Below, piece by piece: positions 10,601-17,694 of a stretch of 64,000 nucleotides of DNA. Source of the DNA: Dyella jiangningensis (lineage in GTDB: Bacteria; Pseudomonadota; Gammaproteobacteria; Xanthomonadales; Rhodanobacteraceae). The notes under the pieces were generated by a model. It was not told where the DNA came from and searched no databases. It was given only the letters and a program-made list of their open reading frames with translations. Made by a program: the position numbers and the translations under genes. Each line of letters begins with the position of its first letter. Position 1 is the stretch's first letter. The stretch spans positions 2,382,839-2,446,838 of the forward strand of contig NZ_NFZS01000001.1 of the NCBI RefSeq assembly GCF_003264855.1. Reading direction: 5' to 3'.

Positions 10601-11102
10601 CTACACCGGTACGGCTCAGTCGAGTTACGACGCCAATACCGGACAGGCATACATCGACGCGGGCTACACATTCCAACGCGGCGCAGGGACCATCGAACCG
10701 TATATCAACCTGAGCGAGGTGCATGTCCGGACGGATGCGTTCACCGAACAGGGCACATCCGCCGCACTGGCCATCCAAGGCAGTTCGGCCAATGTGAGCA
10801 CCGGTATCCTTGGCGTGCGCGGCACGCTCAACCTGGGCCCGGGCGGGCTGCATGCCTACGCCGGCGCGGGCTGGCAGCATGCCTGGGGAGACCGACTGCC
10901 ACAGCGCCAGCAGCGCTTTGTGGCCGGCGCCGACGCGTTCTCCATCTATGGCCTGCCCGTGGCGGACAACGCCGGCGTGGTGGATCTTGGCCTGCGCTTT
11001 CCGATCGGCCAGATGGTCACGGCAGACTTCGGCTACCACGGCCAGTTCGCCAGCGGCGCCAAGGACCAAGCCGCTCGCCTCACCTTGAACGTCGCCTTCT
11101 AA
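4680..11102 (+). CDS. Giant type Va autotransporter with PATR repeat passenger
   Basis: A 2140-residue protein expected to be secreted through its own C-terminal beta-barrel. The ATG at 4680 follows AGGGGA and begins an extended signal peptide (ESPR: MNRTYRLVWNRALRVL), a hydrophobic core (LIALACVAACAG) and a likely cleavage after AMA near residue 62. The passenger is Gly/Ser/Thr-rich, with autotransporter-associated beta-strand repeats of the form GAGTLVLSGANSYTGGTT. There are four units of about 98 residues (about 436-826) and six of exactly 64 residues (1227-1610). The autotransporter beta-domain covers about residues 1870-2140 and ends in LTLNVAF with the typical terminal Phe. I see no protease or lipase catalytic motif, so adhesin or biofilm roles are likelier. 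The passenger probably folds as a beta-helix. Confidence 0.93.
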   Translation: MNRTYRLVWNRALRVLQVASELVSTQAAGQSVSCGTPPAPRRRLIALACVAACAGSIDSAMAACSPINPTNGATVTCSGAANPLAPSYAASADNLTVNVNPGGSLGVLLGLGGTTMSLTGNGTTLNNAGTIDPSLLGQLSLLSSGTVIGNPNLGASIPGSTVTVTNQGTMNGTVGLLGLNLPDLTGMALAVRNGAGGTTTISNAGSIGSSALLGVSLLGSDAPVVAVYGGSQINFTNTGTITGRTAFEGSAAGNAFINAGTIFGSVSMGTNSTNTFTAVTGSSVYAAGSLGQNPMGVLGTNLNFAPTGQIDGGAGGSNTLVLQNATTGAGSGATGTGFASSGTYVNFQNLVVNSGTWTLGGSLVDGSTTLNGGVAQFSSDANFGSASSIISNGGAIAGSSSGVMLSTSILLNAGGLTVTGNNDFTLFGQLYGSGALTKSGAGTVSLGSLELYTGDTLIKGGTLALTGAGALLSNASVSLQGSSTFDISGASGNRTIGAVTGDFGTAITLGAHTLTLGDGISTTFGGTISGTGGIITQGGVITLSGANVYTGGTTINTGTLAIGAGGSLAGSGAVTLSFAGSTFDISGATANQTIGGLSGVAGSRVALGTNNLTLGNASNTSFGGTIDGTGGIIKQGAGTFTLSGTNTYTGGTIVNAGTLALGSGGSLAPTGAVLLTAPGSSLDLRAAGAQSMGPLFGTAGSSVLLGAGALTIAPSGSSSTFAGTIGGIAGVVINGTGTETFSGTNTYTGGTSIQSGTLALGFGGALAGGTALTLASAGTFDIAAGGNQTIGTLAGAGGTVSLGSNVLSVSGSGGGSFDGAIRGTGGVTNTANALVLNGTNTYIGLTTVQGGSLTVGDATHTGARVSGDVTVASGASLGGFGTVGGSVTVQNGGHLAPGNPTGTLTVDTDLTLAQGSVLDASFGAPGPDFTTFGSGHNVAVNGNLAINGATLNAIDAGGFGPGLYNLFTYGGTLTETNGGIVPPSGFTIQNLTSTKQINLINTNGLTLTFWNANGLASGTQMGGGSGTWGVAQANWTNATGSITSTRSPFDAFSIFGGAAGTVTVNDVGGLQPVSTQGMQFASDGYHLTGDALTLVAPSAGALSEIRVGDGSGASAGWTTTIDNTLTGVGLNKTGAGTLVLNGVNVYTQGTTLTAGTLSVGSDASLGLNGTAIDFEGGVLRVTGTTYTSTNRAIIFGATGGGFDIADASNTFTVSQSLGGSGSLVKLGAGTLVLSGANSYTGGTTISAGTLRGDAASLQGNITNNALLQFDQTVDGTYGGSMSGTGALVKAGAGALVLSGANSYTGGTTVRAGTLQGDTTSLVGDITNDAALVFDQSADGSFGGDVSGNGSVSKLGTGTVTLTGVNSYTGGTIVAAGALQGTTTSLQGIITDNASLVFNQSTDGVFTGAISGSGALTKTGAGKVTLSGANTYAGGTTISAGILQGDTASLQGAITNNAELVFDQLGAGTFSGVISGSGSVTKQGVGTVALTGANTYTGGTTVAAGALVGSTASLQGNIVDNASLVFDQAAAGTYAGNLSGTGSLTKSGAGVLTLSGISTYSGGTTITAGTLQGDTSNLQGAIADGAALVFDQAANGIFSGTVSGGGSLMKTGAGSLIINTANTLTGATTVSQGALIVGDDSHPTASLAGSVTVSSGAMLAGIGSVGGLDAFGAVKPGNSPGTLTVTGNAVFHPGSSLEVWATPDGQVGRLAVNGSVSILGGSVLTLAQAGPYAPLTQYTILTAGNGVTGTFGGVTSNLLFLTPALSYSSNAVTLSLQRNDVSFASVAQTQSQAATAAALDRLSIASPVYVGMLGLDAATARHALDQLSGEMHASVTTVLADDSRYVRDAINNHLLGTSAAGQQTEGVTNAGTSVWTSGWGHWGNHDGDGNAHTMSANGSGILLGADLPVDAFRVGGVIGHGQGSLSVDEVTSTGHTDSNYAGLYAGWDMGAWRVRGGLAYAWQTVDVTRRIAFGPYTGTAQSSYDANTGQAYIDAGYTFQRGAGTIEPYINLSEVHVRTDAFTEQGTSAALAIQGSSANVSTGILGVRGTLNLGPGGLHAYAGAGWQHAWGDRLPQRQQRFVAGADAFSIYGLPVADNAGVVDLGLRFPIGQMVTADFGYHGQFASGAKDQAARLTLNVAF
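5985..7157 (+). repeat. Four tandem ~98-residue passenger repeats
   Basis: Four consecutive units of 98, 98, 99 and 96 codons, inside the autotransporter gene. Each contains a TYTGGT-type beta-strand motif, then TFDISG or a variant, then a GGTISGTGG-like end. Similarity is clear at protein level but diverged in the DNA, suggesting old duplication. Confidence 0.75.
8358..9509 (+). repeat. Six tandem 192-bp (64-residue) passenger repeats
   Basis: Six units of exactly 64 codons run head to tail inside the autotransporter gene. Each starts GAGTLVLSGANSYTGGTT or a close variant, continues with AGTLQGDT, then LVFDQ, and ends SGSGSVTK or similar. A seventh, truncated unit starts at 9510. The constant length suggests unequal recombination and possible copy-number variation between strains. 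Confidence 0.85.
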
Positions 11103-11474
11103 CTGTCCCCGCACGGATAGTTGGTCCGTATCCTCATCCTGGCTTGCCAGGGTGAGGATCGGCGTCACCAACTACATCCGCACAACGGTCCGCGATGACA
11201 CGAGCCAAGCGTGGCGTTGCCGCCGGCATATCTCAGTTCGACGCCGGCATCTGGATCTGCACGCCCCATGCCGAGCTATCGCTTCGTGTGCGGCACATCC
11301 AACAACTGAAGGCTGCCATCCGCTGCACTTGTCGAGCCGCATCGAAAACATGCTGCATACCAGCGAGTTGGTCGTCTTGGGCTTGAGCAAAGTGGGCACC
11401 GCCATCGGCTCATGGCGAACAGCAGATCATGACTTGCCCGCCGCCCACGCGGCACACGAACTTGCTGGATTGTT
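11103..11474. other. Convergent intergenic region
   Basis: About 370 bp between the end of the autotransporter gene and the end of the leftward oxidoreductase gene. Apart from the hairpin at 11130-11159 I see nothing recognisable; the open frames here have no family features. Confidence 0.4.
11130..11159 (+). terminator. Hairpin after autotransporter gene
   Basis: ATCCTCATCCTGG pairs with CCAGGGTGAGGAT around a CTTG loop, a 13-bp stem with one T-G wobble, 28 bp after the stop codon. It lacks a following T-run, so it may act as a weak or Rho-assisted terminator or an mRNA-stabilising structure between convergent genes. Confidence 0.6.
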
Positions 11475-13058
11475 TTAGATCGCCCACCCCTCGCGATATT
11501 CGCGACGCAGAAACGCGTTGGCCTCCGGCATGTTGGTGATGCGCATGTTCGCTGCGTCGTACTCGATCTTGCCGCCTGCGCGAAGGGACACGATGCCCAG
11601 CAGCATCACCTCCGTGAGCCGCGCGGCGTACGGGAATGGCGACGAGGCTTCTGCCCTTCCCTTGCAGGCGTCGACCCAGTTCATCTCGTGCGAGGTCTTG
11701 ATGCGCGCGAACGTCTGGGGCGGCGTGCCTACCGAATCATGCAGCGACTGCGGCAGCAGCCGCGGGTTCGCCCCGTAGGTTTCATGGATCAGCTTGCCTT
11801 TGTCACCAACGTACAGGACGCCGCCGTCCTTGCTCAGCTGCCCGGCTCCCAGCGCCTGCAGCCCCGGCGGCAGCAGCGCGCCGTCATACCAGGTGAGCTT
11901 TACCGGCGGCTTGTTGCCGCGTGCGGGGAAGTCGTAATACGTCATCGTCGCCATGGGGTACGACGCATGGTTGAATGGCGTCGAGACCGTCTCCACGGAC
12001 GTCGGAAAGCCCAGGTCCAGCGACCAGAACGGTGAATCGATCAGGTGCGCGCCCATGTCGCCGATGGCGCCCACGCCCCAATCCACCCAGCCGCGCCAGT
12101 TGAACGGGTGATACACGGGGTGGTAGTCGACGACGGGACCGGGGCCGAGAAAGAGATCCCATGCCAGCCCTTCCGGCTTCGGATAATTGCCGACCATGGC
12201 ATTGGCAAGTCGATCCATCAACGCATCTTCATTCCAGTTCGCGTCGTCCGGTCGCGGCCTGGATTGCGGACGTGGAATGCCCTGTGGCCAGTACGCAAGC
12301 GGGCGATTCGTCCAGGCGTGGACCTCGCGAACATCGCCGATCGCCCCGGCCGCGATGTACTCGTTGATCAGCCGGGCATCGTCGGAGGAGTGCCCCTGGT
12401 TTCCCATCTGCGTGACGAGCCTGGGATTGTCCTGCGCTTTCCTGGACAGTTCGCGGGCTTCGTAAATCGACCAGGTGAGCGGCTTTTGCAGATACACGTG
12501 CTTGCCATGGCTCATCGCCGCGCTGGCGATCACGGCGTGCAGGTGATCGGGCGTCGCAATGACCACCGCGTCGATGTCCTTCTGCTGTTCGAGCATCCGG
12601 CGGTAATCGGTATAGCGCTTGATGGAATTGAACTTGCTGGAAAGCAGCTTTGTCTGCTCGATCTCGTCCTGTAGCTTCCGGCGTTCCTTGGCGGTCTGGG
12701 CCTTGTCGAGGCGTGCCTGCGTCTTGCCCAGGCCGTCGACCATCCCGCGAAAGGACTTGTCCGTATAGCGCCAGTCCACATCGCACAGGGCGACGATGTT
12801 CTCGCCGGCCAAGGCGCGCATGTTGTGCATGCCCATGCCGCCGACACCGATGCCGGCAATGTTCAATCGATCGCTGGGCGGCGTATGACCAGGCCCGCCA
12901 AGGACGTGGCGTGGCACGATCATCAGCCCGGCCGCTGCGATGGCCGTGCCCGTGAGGAATTCGCGGCGTGAAATCTTTCCGCCTGTTTCCGTATTCCCTG
13001 GAGCCCCACCGGCACGGTGGCCCTGCTGCTCTTTCGCGACTTTCGATTCATCCGTCAT
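11475..13058 (-). CDS. Tat-exported Gfo/Idh/MocA-family oxidoreductase
   Basis: A 527-residue protein with a twin-arginine signal (SRREFLTGTAIAAAG, residues about 30-44) and a Gfo/Idh/MocA Rossmann domain. It has a nucleotide loop (GIGVGGMGMHNM), an acidic site after beta-2 (ALCDVD) and TPDHLHA. At the usual EKP catalytic-lysine motif it reads LQKPLT near residue 191. The family oxidises or reduces sugars and similar compounds with tightly bound NAD(P); Tat export fits folded, cofactor-loaded enzymes. The start at 13058 is chosen because it has a weak AGGGG and places the Tat motif normally; in-frame ATGs at 13142 and 13151 are alternatives. It stands alone, with no pathway partners, so the substrate is unknown. 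Confidence 0.85.
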   Translation of the reverse strand: MTDESKVAKEQQGHRAGGAPGNTETGGKISRREFLTGTAIAAAGLMIVPRHVLGGPGHTPPSDRLNIAGIGVGGMGMHNMRALAGENIVALCDVDWRYTDKSFRGMVDGLGKTQARLDKAQTAKERRKLQDEIEQTKLLSSKFNSIKRYTDYRRMLEQQKDIDAVVIATPDHLHAVIASAAMSHGKHVYLQKPLTWSIYEARELSRKAQDNPRLVTQMGNQGHSSDDARLINEYIAAGAIGDVREVHAWTNRPLAYWPQGIPRPQSRPRPDDANWNEDALMDRLANAMVGNYPKPEGLAWDLFLGPGPVVDYHPVYHPFNWRGWVDWGVGAIGDMGAHLIDSPFWSLDLGFPTSVETVSTPFNHASYPMATMTYYDFPARGNKPPVKLTWYDGALLPPGLQALGAGQLSKDGGVLYVGDKGKLIHETYGANPRLLPQSLHDSVGTPPQTFARIKTSHEMNWVDACKGRAEASSPFPYAARLTEVMLLGIVSLRAGGKIEYDAANMRITNMPEANAFLRREYREGWAI

Positions 13059-13438
13059 GGGCGCTGCAACCCCTGGTTGGCTGTCGATATCCGAAGCACA
13101 GCATTCTGGCCGCAAGGAGAGCAGTGGATCAAGGTGACTCATTTTGGGCATCGCGCACTAAGCTCTCGCTGGTGAGGTCCGCAGGCACATTCATGCGAGT
13201 CGGCCCAAAAGAACTCCTCACCCCGCAGCCCGAAATGTGCGGCAACGCTCAGATGCCACTCCACGCTTGGCCGCAGTTCGTCTCGGCAAGATGGGCTGTT
13301 GCTTGATGTGTATCCATGCGATCGCCGGGCATCACCCCGCGCCTCTTGTAGTGACGACGGCATATCCTGCGGAGCTCACAAGCACTTCTCCCGAGGCTGA
13401 TTCTCTAGCGTTCATAGCAATATCCAGCGCCGAACCAG

Positions 13439-13906
13439 TCAGCGTGGCCTGAATACGTGTCCATCTCTACTCAGAACGACATATTCCTCAACGGGCCTTT
13501 CCTCAACGAACGCACGCTCCGTCTTGTAGCGAAGCGCATAGCGAACTCGAACAATCCGCCACTCATAACCGAGCAGATAGGAAAGAGTGGAAGGCTGATA
13601 TCCCTCACTACCGCGCCCGACGAATCGGCAGCAGTCAGGGTTGATCTCCATAAACTCTTGCATGCTTACATAAGGAATGGGATCCGATGGTGGCCCGTAG
13701 GCCTCGATACTCTGCGCACCGCCGAGCACCTGCACTGTCCTGAGATTTGGCGGATACCTGACCAATACGTCCTTGACGGCTGCGTCAATGAAGCATTGGT
13801 CGTATACGAACGCGAATTTTGTCGTGGAAAAGCCGCACATCGACAGCGCGCACCAGCCCAGGAGAAACACAATGAAGACGAAGGACAGCCATCGCGCCCT
13901 ATTCAT
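13439..13906 (-). CDS. Small membrane-anchored or exported protein of unknown function
   Basis: A 155-residue protein beginning MNRARWLSF and continuing into a hydrophobic segment (about residues 7-23, VFIVFLLGWCALS) that is either an uncleaved anchor or a signal peptide. The rest looks soluble, with a Cys pair (DCC) near 92 and a basic C-terminus. The start at 13906 follows AAAAGGG at good spacing; the open frame continues upstream without a ribosome site. I do not recognise a family. It lies between the Gfo/Idh gene and the GNAT gene, all leftward but with wide gaps, so an operon is unlikely. Confidence 0.6.
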   Translation of the reverse strand: MNRARWLSFVFIVFLLGWCALSMCGFSTTKFAFVYDQCFIDAAVKDVLVRYPPNLRTVQVLGGAQSIEAYGPPSDPIPYVSMQEFMEINPDCCRFVGRGSEGYQPSTLSYLLGYEWRIVRVRYALRYKTERAFVEERPVEEYVVLSRDGHVFRPR

Positions 13907-14195
13907 CACGCTGCCCTTTTCACCAAAGAGTAGTAGGTGCTTGATTACGGCTCTCGCATCGGCTCGCAAACGCCCTTTTTCAAAGGGTCCAGAACATGAC
14001 CGATCACCCGACGCGTACCGATGTCGATTTCTACGCCGCGGTTTCCCATGCCGCTGTTCTGCAACGCCGTCTGTCTTCCGGGCGTCCGCTCCGGCTCGGA
14101 AGCGGAACCTTGGCCCGGAGCTCAGGCCAACCCCAAAAGCGTGAACGCCAAGCGTGTTGAAAAGTTTGCTTGCCAGCGAAAGCACTCAGCGCCTC

Positions 14196-14702
14196 TCAAG
14201 CACATACTTCCCAATCACCCTCCCATACAGCGCCGCCTCTCCTGTACGTCAATCCCAGCCGCGTTGCGACCCCTATCGATCGGGCGTTACGCTCTGAAAT
14301 GAGCGCATGAACGCTAGGCTCCCGTCGCACTTCAAAGGCATGGTTGACCATGGCCGCCACGGCCTCAACGGCTATGCCACGCCCCCAGAAATCGCGGTAT
14401 GTGTGCCAGCCCATCTCCATTTCCGTGGATTGCTCGCGAAAAAATGCTCCAACGGTACCGACGACCTGCCCGGTTTCGCGCAGCTCGACGATCCACCAAC
14501 CTGCTCCATGCAATAACCACAGGCCGGCGTGCAGCCCGAAGATACGCCATGCGGTCTCGCGATCCTTTGCCGAGAGGTGGACCATGCTTTCGGCGTCGGC
14601 AGCGTGTTCGGCAAACGCTTCGAAATCGACCGGACGGTGCTCGCGAAGGAGCAGGCGCTCGGTCTGAAGCCTGGGAACGGCATTTGCGAATGCTTGGACC
14701 AT
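14196..14702 (-). CDS. GNAT-family (RimJ/RimL-like) N-acetyltransferase
   Basis: A 168-residue acetyltransferase that would transfer acetyl from acetyl-CoA to an amine. Family features are the opening LQTERLLLREHRPVDFEAF, the strand GTVGAFF, the acetyl-CoA loop region DFWGRGIAVEAVAAMV, and the C-terminal ALISERNARSIGVATRLG. The start at 14702 follows GGAGG at 11 bp and gives the usual family length. Longer in-frame starts at 14747 and 14765 exist but lack a ribosome site. Substrate unknown. No neighbour suggests a pathway. Confidence 0.8.
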   Translation of the reverse strand: MVQAFANAVPRLQTERLLLREHRPVDFEAFAEHAADAESMVHLSAKDRETAWRIFGLHAGLWLLHGAGWWIVELRETGQVVGTVGAFFREQSTEMEMGWHTYRDFWGRGIAVEAVAAMVNHAFEVRREPSVHALISERNARSIGVATRLGLTYRRGGAVWEGDWEVCA

Positions 14703-14954
14703 GAGGTGTTCCGCCTCCTCGTTCACAACTGGTGGATCGTCCGCCATGGCCCGGAAGCAGACCATGCCGTCGGCGGTAACGCCGCGCGCTGGAAGCCGGA
14801 GTGAAGAGATTGGCTGCCGTGGGACGGTCAAGGACCGCAGTCTTTCCCGTGCGTAGGCATAAAGAGCCCCTAGCTCGTGCTTCGCCGGATTCTGCCATCT
14901 ACCGCGAACAGTCGCACTTTGTTGTATTGGCTGTGCCTGAGCTTGTGTACATCG

Positions 14955-15899
14955 TCAGTGCATCGCCCCGGATCGCGTGGACGATGGAGACACTCCATAG
15001 ACTTGGCGATAGCAACTTGCGAAACGCCCAAAATCCCAGACGCCAAACCGGCTGCAGATACTGGCGATAGATTCATTCGGCTCGGCGCCCTGAAGTGTCT
15101 CGTGAATGGCCTTGAGGCGCCTGAGCATCAGGTAGCGATGCGGACCGAGGCCAAAGTGCTCGGTGAAAACCTTCTGCAGCGTTCTCGCCGAAACGCCCGT
15201 GGCCTTGCAGAGATCCGCAATCTGAACCGTCTCCGACATTCGCTGGTCCACAAAAGTAGTGGCGCGCCGAAGGATGTCGGCCGGAGAGAGGCGTGGACGA
15301 CCGGCCATTTTCTGACGGGGAGGCATGACCGTGCACATGGCCTCCTGAATGGAACGCGCCAGCTGATCGTGCGACGCCTTCACCGCCGTGCAGGGCGACA
15401 GCGCCTCAGGAGAATGCTCATGTACGGCGAGCAGGCGAGCGACTAGATCTCTGAGTGCGGCCAGGTATGCGCGACTTGCATTGCCTATGAGGTGATGGGG
15501 CGAGATCATCTGCGTTGCTTCCGGGTCAAGAATCATCCAGTGATTGACCGTGGCAGATCCCACGCTAATGCCGACCCAGCGGAGCACGTCACTGTTATAG
15601 ATAGTGAAATCCTTCCCGGAGGCAAGCCAGGTCAAGGTGCTCTTGCCGATATCGCGACCATCGACAACGAGGGAGCGAATGTCGGTCAGTGGGAAGAAAA
15701 GTCCAAAGTTGTCGAGGCGACAAGATCCTTCATAGATGCTTCCGCCACCGTTCTGGCAGACCATGACTTCGATGTCACCCAGGACGAGGTACTGCATTTC
15801 CCAGTCGTGGCGATGCCTCCGTACGGGTGTGTAACGCCCATCGACGCCACGCATGGCTTCCTCGAACGCATCGAACTCCAGTCCAAATGAGTGCTTCAT
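14955..15899 (-). CDS. AraC-family transcriptional regulator
   Basis: A 314-residue regulator with a cupin-like N-terminal sensor region (about 20-190, including RRHRHDWEMQYLVLGD) and two C-terminal AraC helix-turn-helix motifs (about 215-310, IADLCKATGVSARTLQKVF and SIASICSRFGVWDFGRF). The start at 15899 has GAGG at suitable spacing. It is divergent from the exported DUF1254/DUF1214 gene pair and is the best candidate regulator of that operon. The ligand is unknown. Confidence 0.85.
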   Translation of the reverse strand: MKHSFGLEFDAFEEAMRGVDGRYTPVRRHRHDWEMQYLVLGDIEVMVCQNGGGSIYEGSCRLDNFGLFFPLTDIRSLVVDGRDIGKSTLTWLASGKDFTIYNSDVLRWVGISVGSATVNHWMILDPEATQMISPHHLIGNASRAYLAALRDLVARLLAVHEHSPEALSPCTAVKASHDQLARSIQEAMCTVMPPRQKMAGRPRLSPADILRRATTFVDQRMSETVQIADLCKATGVSARTLQKVFTEHFGLGPHRYLMLRRLKAIHETLQGAEPNESIASICSRFGVWDFGRFASCYRQVYGVSPSSTRSGAMH

Positions 15900-16105
15900 A
15901 AGACTGCCCTCGACGACTCGCCGGCTCAGATCGGATTTTTACCGAAAATCCACACGACTGATAAGGATCGCGTCGCGCGGCCAAGCCAGGCGTGCGCGTC
16001 GCCGGCGTATACGCCTCGTGAAGTTCATGAGCCTAAGTAATTTTACGATGGCGATGACGAATCAGCTTTCCCATGCTCCGTTTCCGGTCCATAGGAGGAA
16101 CGGCC

Positions 16106-17632
16106 ATGGCGGTATTCGGAAGATTGCTCGCATTGGTTGGCGCGGTTGCGGTGTGCTTGGCGATGCCCCGGGAAGCGCCTGCACAGGAAGGTCGATTCGA
16201 GGCGCTGGCAAACAGCCGCCTGCATGAAAACCGGCCAACGCCCGAGACGGCGAAGACGCTTCGCGACGAGCTGTACTTCCAGCGCGCCACGCAGACCTAT
16301 CTCTGGGCGTTGCCGCTCATCAATACCATGGGCATGAAGGAAGGCTCCGAGAAGCAATTCGGCGCGGGTTACAACGTGTTGCCGATCTGGAAGAAGCGAC
16401 TCGATGCCAAGACGCTGGTGACCACGCCAAACTCGGACGTGCTCTATGCCATGGGCTATCTGGACGTAGGCAAGGATGGTCCCATGGTGTTCGAAGCACC
16501 GCCGGGCCTGCAGGGCATCCTGATGGACGTGTGGCAGCGACCGATTCCCGGACCGCCTGGCTTCTTCGGTGATGTCGGCCTGCCCGGTCCGGATGGCGGC
16601 AAGGGCGGCAAATTCCTGATTCTGCCTCCCGACTATCGGGGAGAGCCACCTTCGGGCTACTACGTCTATCGCTCGCCCACCAACAATGTCTTCGTCTTCC
16701 TGCGCGCCTTCTACAAGGATCCCAAGAACCTGGCGCCGGCGGTCAAGTTGATGGAGGACGCGAAGATCTATCCGCTGGGTGAAAAGTCGCCCAGGTCGAT
16801 GACGTTCCCGGATGCGTCCGGTGTGCCGGTGAACATGTTGCCTGCGAGCGACATCGCCGCATTCGAGCAGCTCAAGTACCTGGTCGACTCCGAAGGCACG
16901 CACCTGGCCGATCCGGACTGGCTTGGCATGCTGGCGATGATCGGCATCGTGAAGGACAAACCATTCCGGCCCGATGCTTCGCAGAAGACCCTGCTGCAGG
17001 ACGCCGCGAAAACCGGCTACAAGATGAGTCGCGTCATTGGTTTCGAGAACGGCGAAGGCGACCGCGATTTCCATGTCTACCCGGATCGTCACTGGCTCAA
17101 TCCGGTAGCCGATGGCACGCCCGCCAACCCGGGCGGTGCGCTCGACCTCGCGTGGCGGCGCACCAAGGAAGGCTATACCGACCTTGACGTACGCACGTGG
17201 TTCTTCACCGATTACTACTCGCTCAGCCCGGGCATGATTTCGCAGGTACCCGGCAAGGGGGCGAAGTACATGATTGCCTTCACCGACAGCACCAGCACGC
17301 CCCTGTCGGGCGCGACCAACTACCGGTTGCACCTGCCAGCCAATATTCCTGCCGGCAATTTCTGGTCAGTGACGCTTTACGAAGCCGAGAACGCCTCCGG
17401 ACTGGCCAATGGCCAGCCTTTCCCCTCGCTGGGTTCGCGTGACAACCCCGCCAAGAACGCGGATGGCAGCACCGATCTCTACCTGGGACCCACGGCGCCG
17501 GCTGGCAAGCACGGCAATTGGCTGGCAACAGTGCCGGGGCGTGGCTACTTTGCGATTCTCCGGCTTTACGGACCCACCGAGGCGGCCATCGACAAGAGCT
17601 GGAAGCCGGGTGATATCGAACCGGTGAAGTGA
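16106..17632 (+). CDS. Exported DUF1254/DUF1214 protein (first copy)
   Basis: A 508-residue protein with a cleavable signal peptide (MAVFGRLLALVGAVAVCLA, cut near APAQ). It has a DUF1254 region (about 60-190, with TPNSDVLYAMGYLDV) and a C-terminal DUF1214 region (about 370-495, with FWSVTLYEAE and LYLGP). The ATG at 16106 follows a strong AGGAGG. Members of this family are widespread exported proteins without an agreed activity. It is followed 62 bp later by a paralogue and then an outer-membrane protein, so the three look like one transcription unit, probably controlled by the divergent AraC regulator. Confidence 0.85.
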   Translation: MAVFGRLLALVGAVAVCLAMPREAPAQEGRFEALANSRLHENRPTPETAKTLRDELYFQRATQTYLWALPLINTMGMKEGSEKQFGAGYNVLPIWKKRLDAKTLVTTPNSDVLYAMGYLDVGKDGPMVFEAPPGLQGILMDVWQRPIPGPPGFFGDVGLPGPDGGKGGKFLILPPDYRGEPPSGYYVYRSPTNNVFVFLRAFYKDPKNLAPAVKLMEDAKIYPLGEKSPRSMTFPDASGVPVNMLPASDIAAFEQLKYLVDSEGTHLADPDWLGMLAMIGIVKDKPFRPDASQKTLLQDAAKTGYKMSRVIGFENGEGDRDFHVYPDRHWLNPVADGTPANPGGALDLAWRRTKEGYTDLDVRTWFFTDYYSLSPGMISQVPGKGAKYMIAFTDSTSTPLSGATNYRLHLPANIPAGNFWSVTLYEAENASGLANGQPFPSLGSRDNPAKNADGSTDLYLGPTAPAGKHGNWLATVPGRGYFAILRLYGPTEAAIDKSWKPGDIEPVK

Positions 17633-17694
17633 GCCGATCGGTGACGCCACCGATGACTTCGAATATCTCCACTGCCCCCATCGAGAGAGCAACC

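Noticed and set aside
9711..11171. Long leftward open frame of 486 codons opposite the autotransporter beta-domain
   Set aside because: It lies wholly across the autotransporter coding strand, has no signal or family motif, and such frames are common opposite high-GC genes.
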